NCBI GenBank assembly: GCA_020860745.1
Contig: JAJBTR010000330.1
Coordinates: 1-11,194 of the forward strand
Direction: 5' to 3'
Origin: Lachnospiraceae bacterium
Lineage (GTDB): Bacteria > Bacillota > Clostridia > Lachnospirales > Lachnospiraceae
Length of the DNA stretch: 11,194 nucleotides
The stretch's first letter is position 1; every line of letters starts with the position of its first letter. Positions 7,272 to 11,194 of the stretch are shown piece after piece. The translations under genes and the position numbers were made by a program. The notes beneath the pieces were generated by a model, which did no database searches, was not told the origin of the DNA, and worked only from the letters and a program-made list of their open reading frames with translations.

Positions 7272-7290
7272 AACATAACGCGGATTATGT
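7272..7290 (-). repeat. Right inverted repeat / recombination site
   Basis: AACATAACGCGGATTATGT, the perfect reverse complement of 7012-7030. Because the two asymmetric cores face opposite ways, recombination between the copies inverts the DNA between them rather than deleting it. Confidence 0.88.
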
Positions 7291-7295
7291 ACTCA

Positions 7296-7319
7296 GCCGC
7301 CGATTTCGGTGGCTTTTTT
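7296..7319 (+). terminator. Intrinsic terminator stopping the OFF-orientation transcript
   Basis: GCCGCCG (7296-7302) pairs with CGGTGGC (7307-7313) through a 4-nt loop, with one G-T pair, and is followed by six T. On the minus strand no T run follows the hairpin, so it does not terminate the recombinase gene. It lies just beyond the right repeat and faces the invertible promoter. The end of the T run overlaps the recombinase stop codon. Confidence 0.8.
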
Positions 7320-7654
7320 CATAGGATCAGCCGCATATTTTCCATTCTTTTGCGGTGTTCATTGCCGGTGGAAACGATATAAATTCTTGTGGTGTTGATA
7401 CTGCTGTGACCTAAAATATCGGCTAATTTTGCAATATCCTTTTCAATGCCGTAAAACACCCTTGCGAACAGATGCCGCAGGTTATGCGGAAACACCTTAT
7501 GCGGACTCACGCCTGCCTGCCCACACAGTCCTTTCATCTCCCGCCAGATGTTTGTGCGGCTCATCGGTCTGCCCGTTCTTGTAATAAAAATTGTACCTGA
7601 TGATATCCCTTGCTCCGCTGCATAGCGGAGCAGGTTCTTTTTCAATTCTTTCAC
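7319..7654 (-). CDS. Tyrosine recombinase, C-terminal catalytic part (separated by frameshift)
   Basis: The 111 aa readable from GTG 7654 carry most of the catalytic core. In joined numbering these are His227 and Arg230 (PHNLRHLFA), His253 (ILGHSSINTTR) and the nucleophile Tyr262 (TTRIYIV). It is the direct continuation of 7651-8163. Adding one A to the four-base A run (T run 7672-7675 on the plus strand) yields LKGKTRSVFIVKEL and a single protein of 281 aa, the usual size for small Xer-like integrases. No ribosome-binding site precedes the GTG. The stop codon abuts the switch terminator. The likely job of the whole enzyme is to invert the adjacent segment. Confidence 0.82.
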   Translation of the reverse strand: MKELKKNLLRYAAEQGISSGTIFITRTGRPMSRTNIWREMKGLCGQAGVSPHKVFPHNLRHLFARVFYGIEKDIAKLADILGHSSINTTRIYIVSTGNEHRKRMENMRLIL

Positions 7655-8163
7655 GATAAATACAGACCGTGTTTTCCTTTAAGGGATACGATTGCTTCTC
7701 CGTTTTTAACAGCCTCCACCGTTATGTATTGTAGCTCGCTCACACGGATCCCTGTGCCGCAGATTGTCTGCAAGATAAGGTTCAGCCGCTCGTTGCCTTT
7801 CTGCTTAGCAGTATTTACCAGCCGCATATACTCCGCTTTGGTCAGTTCCTTTTCTTCGGAGCAGTAGATTTGTCGTTGTAGCTTGATTGATTTCACTCTG
7901 CAGTCCGTCCGGCCTAAAAATGAGAACAGGCTGTTGATGGAAGCCATCATAGAGTTGATACTTCGCACTGCATAGTTTTCGGAGAGCAGCTTGTTTTTAT
8001 AGGCAATGACCGTTTCTTTCGTAATCTCCGCGCCGCCTAAATATGCAGCGAACGCCTGCACATCCCGCAAATATTTTCCTATAGTGTTTTCGCTTTTCTC
8101 CTCTCTTTTGAGATAGCAGGAAAAGTCCCCAATTATTTTTTCTGTTAAAATTCGTCCTTTCAT
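7651..8163 (-). CDS. Tyrosine recombinase, N-terminal part (DNA-inversion enzyme candidate, frameshifted)
   Basis: The readable product is 170 aa. It has a SAM-like core-binding domain (about 1-100: EKSENTIGKYLRDVQAFAAY) and the beginning of the catalytic domain with the first catalytic Arg140 (TICGTGIRVSEL) and the hairpin Lys near 162-164 (SLKGK). The frame then changes and ends at HGLYLS. Restoring one A at 7672-7675 joins it to 7319-7654 with all R-K-H-R-H-Y residues present. The start ATG 8163 has a good ribosome-binding site (CGGAGGTA, 8171-8178). No terminator faces this gene at its 3' end, so its transcript could enter the switch and the SPFH operon. As given, the enzyme would be inactive. 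Confidence 0.82.
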   Translation of the reverse strand: MKGRILTEKIIGDFSCYLKREEKSENTIGKYLRDVQAFAAYLGGAEITKETVIAYKNKLLSENYAVRSINSMMASINSLFSFLGRTDCRVKSIKLQRQIYCSEEKELTKAEYMRLVNTAKQKGNERLNLILQTICGTGIRVSELQYITVEAVKNGEAIVSLKGKHGLYLS

Positions 8164-8278
8164 TTTGATTTACCTCCGAGTAATCTATTTTACCCGAAAA
8201 GTATGACACGAAAATTGTCCCCTCCATTTTAAAGAAAGACAATCCGCTAATCGAATGTACGGACATAGCATAAAGACT

Positions 8279-8322
8279 GCCCCGATGAGATTCAGATTTT
8301 TCTGTACTCATCGGGGCTTTTT
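8279..8322 (+). terminator. Strong intrinsic terminator with no visible upstream plus-strand gene
   Basis: GCCCCGATGAG (8279-8289) pairs perfectly with CTCATCGGGGC (8307-8317). A nested CAGA/TCTG stem sits inside the loop, and five T follow. It faces right, in the gap between the divergent recombinase and sigma-like genes. The gap 8164-8458 otherwise holds the recombinase ribosome-binding site, a small hairpin at 8320-8339 (TTTGCGT/ACGCAAA) and the promoter of the next gene. It may insulate the right-hand genes from antisense transcription, or end an unrecognised small RNA. Confidence 0.8.
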
Positions 8323-8344
8323 GCGTTTATTTACGCAAAGGGAG

Positions 8345-8373
8345 TTTTATGGGACGCTGAGATATGATATAAT
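8345..8373 (+). promoter_or_regulatory. Promoter of the sigma-like gene
   Basis: Extended -10 TGATATAAT (TATAAT at 8368-8373) with a poor -35 (TTTTAT at 8345-8350, 17-bp spacer). The start would be near 8380, giving a leader of about 80 nt. That leader contains a small hairpin AGAGAG/CTCTCT (8424-8440) right before the ribosome-binding site AAAGGAGG (8443-8450). Confidence 0.65.
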
Positions 8374-8458
8374 ATTTTTAAATTTTCGGGAACAATACAA
8401 TATTTTCGCGTCGATTAATACATAGAGAGCTTGCCTCTCTGGAAAGGAGGCGCAAAAT

Positions 8459-9364
8459 ATGCCGATATTATTGAAAAGAAAAAACGGTGAGATCACGCCG
8501 TTTCGCAATGCGGACTTTATCCCTGCATTCTACTTTATTCCGAAATCCATTTTGGACAGGTGCGGTTCGGAACTGAACAGCATTCCCCGCAATCCGAGAA
8601 AGCTATTGCAAAGCTGGGACGCAATCGCTATGGTAGAAAGCGATTTGTTTCTGCTTGCCATTATCGACGCTTATGCGTTTATGGTCTGGCCGTTTATGGG
8701 ACTGGGTGCAAAGCGTGAAATCTATTCCGGTTATGAGCCGTCTTGGATTTTCGCCCACGCAGCGCCATACTGGATTCAGGAAATGCAGGAGGAAAAGATT
8801 CTTCCGGCAGCAAAGGAGTTGTTAAAGAACGGAGGTGTGGATGAAATCTTCGGCTATGTGTCGGAAGAAGAAACCTACGATCTGTTCAGTTGGCTCGTTC
8901 CTCAGACAATGGCGCACAATAATATGAAAGCTGTCATTGATACCGCAAAGGAGTTCCGCTGCTTTGAAGATTTTGATTATCGGAACAGTCGGCAAAAAAT
9001 TGATTTTTACCGCAAGTGGCATCACACCCGTGCCAAGAATGTTACGGTCGAATCTCTTGAAGAAATCAAGGAACGGTATGCTGAAAACAACGACGGTATG
9101 GAATGGGATATCCCCGATGAAAACAGCAATATGAACCATACTGTTTTAGAGCCGATGGCGGCAAGCGAGTTTTTAGCTTCGCTCGGCGAAACGGACAGGC
9201 AAATCCTTACCATGCGTATGGAGGGTATAACGCTTGAGAAAATTGCGGAAAAGCTCGGATTCAGAACGCACAGCGCCGTTCACAAGCGCATCCGAAAAAT
9301 CGGGCTGGCTTACGAGAAGTTCAGCGGCGAGGATTTCGGATTCAGCCAAAAGAAAATCATCTGA
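8459..9364 (+). CDS. Protein with sigma-70 region-4-like C-terminal helix-turn-helix; N-terminal domain unrecognised
   Basis: The product is 301 aa, starting at an ATG with an ideal ribosome-binding site (AAAGGAGG). Residues about 234-288 resemble sigma region 4 or a related helix-turn-helix: ASEFLASLGETDRQILTMRM, then GITLEKIAEKLGF as the first helix and HSAVHKRIRKIG as the recognition helix. The first 230 residues (aromatic-rich, with SWDAIAMVESDLFLLAIIDA and PYWIQEMQEE) match no domain I know. I see no sigma region 2, so it is probably a DNA-binding regulator or plasmid-control protein rather than a full sigma factor. It has its own promoter and terminator and stands ahead of a ParM-like operon, which suggests a regulator of the mobile-element backbone. 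Confidence 0.7.
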   Translation: MPILLKRKNGEITPFRNADFIPAFYFIPKSILDRCGSELNSIPRNPRKLLQSWDAIAMVESDLFLLAIIDAYAFMVWPFMGLGAKREIYSGYEPSWIFAHAAPYWIQEMQEEKILPAAKELLKNGGVDEIFGYVSEEETYDLFSWLVPQTMAHNNMKAVIDTAKEFRCFEDFDYRNSRQKIDFYRKWHHTRAKNVTVESLEEIKERYAENNDGMEWDIPDENSNMNHTVLEPMAASEFLASLGETDRQILTMRMEGITLEKIAEKLGFRTHSAVHKRIRKIGLAYEKFSGEDFGFSQKKII

Positions 9365-9404
9365 TAACACTTGTTGATGTAAAAATCGGCAGGTGTTATT
9401 TTTT
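9364..9404 (+). terminator. Intrinsic terminator after the sigma-like gene
   Basis: ATAACACTTG (9364-9373) pairs with CAGGTGTTAT (9390-9399) with one T-G pair, followed by a run of T. It starts at the last base of the stop codon, so the sigma-like gene is probably a separate unit. No clear promoter was found for the genes that follow, so some readthrough is likely. Confidence 0.7.
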
Positions 9405-9431
9405 CGCCCAAAAACGGAGAAGGAGGACTTT

Positions 9432-9605
9432 ATGACACAGTACCATCTAATAAAATCGGAACAAATCAAAACTAAGAATACCCTATGTATGCAATGCGGA
9501 CACCAAAGCTGTTTGATGATAAGTAGTGGTGTCTGCCCTGTTTTTTCGGGCAGCAAACAAGAAATCATTAATATCAAGGAGGACAATCACAATGAAAAAA
9601 TATAA
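9432..9605 (+). CDS. Small Cys-rich protein, possible zinc finger, coupled to the ParM-like gene
   Basis: The product is 57 aa from ATG 9432, chosen because AAGGAGGA sits at 9420-9427. It has a compact Cys/His cluster (C19, C22, H24, C27, C35: CMQCGHQSC ... GVCPVF) that could bind one zinc ion. I do not recognise the family. Its last 14 nt overlap the start of the ParM-like gene, so translation is probably coupled. A hairpin CTGCCC/GGGCAG (9533-9553) lies within the coding sequence shortly before the ParM ribosome-binding site. It may be a small regulator of the segregation genes. Confidence 0.6.
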   Translation: MTQYHLIKSEQIKTKNTLCMQCGHQSCLMISSGVCPVFSGSKQEIINIKEDNHNEKI

Positions 9606-10518
9606 AGAAACCTATATCATCGGTATTGACCACGGCTATGGAAATATGAAAACGGCTAATTGCTGTTTCCAGACAGGTGTGACCGTATATGATAAAGAAC
9701 CAATTTTCAAAGATAACCTGCTTGTTTGGAATAACAAGTATTATCTGATCGGCGCAGAACATAAGGAGTTTTCGGCAGATAAAATGCTGGATGAAGATTA
9801 TTATGTTCTGACGCTTGCGGCAATCGCACGAGAGCTGAATATTGCAAAAATCTATTCTGCTGATGTATTGATTGCCGCCTGGCTTCCGCTGACTTGGGTA
9901 AGCGAACAGCGAGAAGAATTCAAACGATATTTGCTGAAGAACGAAACAGTTGATTTCAATTTCAAAGGCAAGGATTATCATATCCGCATTGTCGGCGCAG
10001 ATGTTTACCCGCAGGGATTTGCCGCTATTGTCAATCACTTATCCGATTTTTCAGGTGTAAATATGCTCTGCGATATTGGAAACGGCACGATGAATATTAT
10101 GTTCGTCAATGATAAAAAGCCGAACCCCAACCGCTGTTTTACCGAGAAATTCGGAACGCACCAGTGTATGCTCCAAATCCGTGAAAATCTGATGAGAGTT
10201 CATCACGCAGAGCCACCTGAAGAAATGATTACCCGTGTGATTCGTTTCGGCACAGCAGATGTTGACGGTGAATATCTGAAGACCATTATCCAAACCGCAA
10301 GAGAATATGTAACAGGTATTTTTCGTAGACTGCGTGAACACGGCTACGATTCAAAACTGATGAAGCTGTATATTGTCGGTGGAGGCGGTTGTATGATCCA
10401 TAATTTTGCCGAATATGACGAAAACCGTATTACTGTAAACGATGATATTTGCGCTACTGCCAAAGGCTATGAACGAATGCTGGAAATGAAATTAATTAAA
10501 AACGGCGGTGCGTTATGA
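9592..10518 (+). CDS. ParM/StbA-family actin-like ATPase (DNA segregation)
   Basis: The product is 308 aa from ATG 9592, chosen for the ribosome-binding site AAGGAGG at 9577-9583; the frame extends further upstream without a comparable site. Actin-fold landmarks are present: phosphate-1 loop GIDHGYGNMK (11-20), phosphate-2 loop CDIGNGTMNIM (160-170), and adenosine motif LYIVGGGG (259-266). Proteins of this type polymerise with ATP and push plasmid or conjugative-element copies apart, together with a small DNA-binding adaptor. The next gene overlaps its stop codon (ATGA) and fits the adaptor role. It is intact and marks the right half of the window as plasmid- or ICE-like. Confidence 0.88.
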   Translation: MKKYKETYIIGIDHGYGNMKTANCCFQTGVTVYDKEPIFKDNLLVWNNKYYLIGAEHKEFSADKMLDEDYYVLTLAAIARELNIAKIYSADVLIAAWLPLTWVSEQREEFKRYLLKNETVDFNFKGKDYHIRIVGADVYPQGFAAIVNHLSDFSGVNMLCDIGNGTMNIMFVNDKKPNPNRCFTEKFGTHQCMLQIRENLMRVHHAEPPEEMITRVIRFGTADVDGEYLKTIIQTAREYVTGIFRRLREHGYDSKLMKLYIVGGGGCMIHNFAEYDENRITVNDDICATAKGYERMLEMKLIKNGGAL

Positions 10519-10802
10519 GTATTAAACGAATGAGCCTTCGGTTTAACTTGGATAACGAAGCTGACCGCAAGGCTTGGGAGCATTTAAAAAATACAGCGGA
10601 TTCAAAAAACAAGGCAGTTATTACTGCTATCAATCAATTTTATGAGCTATACACAGAAATAGCAGATGTTATCCGAAAAACTATTCGTGAGTGCTTGCAA
10701 AATCTTTCTGTAATACAGATGGAATCAGCACAGCCCACCAAAGCACTGTCCGAAGAAGAAAACGAACTTATGGATTCCCTCGATATGTTTCTCGGTGAAT
10801 GA
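10515..10802 (+). CDS. Small ParR-like partner of the ParM-like protein
   Basis: The product is 95 aa, with its start overlapping the ParM stop as ATGA. The N-terminus (SIKRMSLRFNLDNEADRKAW) looks like a ribbon-helix-helix type beginning. It is followed by SKNKAVITAINQFYELY and an acidic tail (EEENELMDSLDMFL). Size, position and N-terminal pattern fit the centromere-binding adaptor that links ParM filaments to DNA, but no motif proves it. It has no obvious ribosome-binding site of its own, which is consistent with translational coupling. Confidence 0.72.
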   Translation: MSIKRMSLRFNLDNEADRKAWEHLKNTADSKNKAVITAINQFYELYTEIADVIRKTIRECLQNLSVIQMESAQPTKALSEEENELMDSLDMFLGE

Positions 10803-10803
10803 C

Positions 10804-10828
10804 GGCATCAGAGTGGTGTCGCTTTTTT
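10804..10828 (+). terminator. Weak intrinsic terminator after the ParMR-like pair
   Basis: GGCATCA (10804-10810) can pair with TGGTGTC (10814-10820) across a 3-nt loop, with two G-T pairs, followed by GC and six T. It is short and partly wobble-paired, so it may attenuate rather than stop transcription into the next gene. Confidence 0.45.
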
Positions 10829-10891
10829 ATGCTCTGAAATTTCCTGTGGCATCATTTTGGCATCAAATTAAAATTAAGGAGGATTTTTATT

Positions 10892-11194
10892 ATGAGAGCT
10901 TATTCATCATTAAGACAACTTGAAGAAAAAGGTATTTGTGTAGATGAATACCTGACCAATGAAAGAGACGGCGTATTTAAGGCACGCCTTGACTGCAAGC
11001 GTTGGGGCAAGAAACGAAATATTCTTGCGTACTTCACATTTGAAGACGGAAGTAAGGTTATGGCCTCCGCTTGGCAGAACACCGGGTATCTCGGTATCCC
11101 TGAGATTGAAGAAGGAGCAATGCTAACGCTGACTTTTGAGAGCTTGAATTGTCAAGTCAAGTGCAACAGAGTATCGAAGAAGACTTCAAAGGGG
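10892..11194 (+). CDS. Uncharacterised protein, 5' part (runs off window)
   Basis: The frame is open from ATG 10892 to the window edge, 101 codons without a stop. It follows a good ribosome-binding site (AAGGAGG, 10876-10882). The start reads MRAYSSLRQLEEKGICVDEY; later parts contain ILAYFTFEDGSKVMASAWQN and an acidic turn IEEGAMLTLTFESL. The pattern suggests a small beta-rich fold. I do not recognise the family. Its place after the ParM-like pair suggests an accessory gene of the mobile element. Confidence 0.75.
   Translation, partial: MRAYSSLRQLEEKGICVDEYLTNERDGVFKARLDCKRWGKKRNILAYFTFEDGSKVMASAWQNTGYLGIPEIEEGAMLTLTFESLNCQVKCNRVSKKTSKG

Larger units (their letters stand above)
7012..7290. 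promoter_or_regulatory. Invertible promoter segment (phase-variation switch), shown in OFF orientation for the SPFH-TIR operon
   Basis: A perfect 19-bp inverted repeat (7012-7030 and 7272-7290) bounds 241 bp. Inside is one strong sigma-A promoter directed rightwards (7208-7236), away from the operon. Just outside the right repeat is a plus-strand terminator, and beyond that a tyrosine recombinase gene. The segment has no coding capacity. Inversion about its centre would put the -10 box at about 7066-7071 pointing left, with a transcript start near 7059 and a leader of about 80 nt before the SPFH ATG. The layout matches known invertible promoters of gut bacteria and the recombinase-driven switches of Clostridioides difficile. 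Inversion itself is inferred. Confidence 0.82.

Noticed and set aside
7012..7290. Inverted repeats as ends of an insertion sequence or MITE
   Set aside because: No target-site duplication flanks them, and the repeats have internal dyad symmetry with a 6-bp core, which fits recombinase crossover sites. The enclosed strong promoter and outside terminator fit a switch better.
7997..8311. 104-aa minus-strand frame over the recombinase start
   Set aside because: It overlaps the recombinase in another frame, has no ribosome-binding site and runs through the terminator at 8279-8322.
9173..9586. 137-aa minus-strand frame
   Set aside because: It is antisense to the sigma-like gene and the terminator at 9364-9404, with no start signals.
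1..11194. CRISPR arrays, tRNA or rRNA genes
   Set aside because: No regularly spaced repeats, no tRNA-like cloverleaf and no rRNA signature were seen on reading either strand.

Overview
The window looks like an accessory region from a low-to-moderate-GC gut-type Firmicute (class Clostridia). The evidence is strong GGAGG ribosome-binding sites, sigma-A promoters with extended -10 boxes, and protein families typical of Clostridia. It has two unrelated halves of opposite polarity.

Left half (1 to about 8163, all genes on the minus strand). Read leftwards, one tightly packed operon encodes: an SPFH/SHOCT membrane-scaffold protein (5862-6980); a multi-pass membrane protein with a coiled coil, YxDS repeats and a DUF6273-like end (4207-5808, true start probably 5848); an HNH endonuclease (3190-4188); a zinc-ribbon/TPR/TIR/TM/YxDS/RCC1-like protein (1008-3203, cut by one in-frame TAG); and a zinc-ribbon/TIR/TM/YxDS protein (1002 leftwards past the window edge, cut by a frameshift). 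Three of the proteins share a 'basic stretch, one TM helix, YxDS repeats' unit with different C-terminal domains outside it. This suggests membrane receptors, two of them with TIR domains, assembled with an SPFH scaffold and a nuclease. A defence or envelope-stress role is inferred, not shown.

Switch (7012-7290). Upstream of the operon, a 241-bp segment is bounded by a perfect 19-bp inverted repeat. It carries a strong sigma-A promoter that currently points away from the operon and into an intrinsic terminator (7296-7319). A tyrosine recombinase gene (7319-8163, frameshifted as given) lies directly beside it. This is the layout of a phase-variable invertible promoter captured in the OFF orientation. 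Inversion would place the promoter about 80 nt upstream of the SPFH start codon.

Right half (about 8279-11194, plus strand). This part looks like the backbone of a conjugative or plasmid-like element: a protein with a sigma region-4-like C-terminus behind its own promoter and terminator, a small Cys-rich protein, a ParM/StbA actin-like ATPase, a small ParR-like partner, and a conserved-looking gene running off the edge. These genes are intact.

Four reading-frame lesions fall in the left half: three one-base differences at short A runs and one TAG. None is visible in the right half. Either the locus is locked OFF and decaying, or the lesions are partly sequence errors. The raw data would need checking before the system is called dead.
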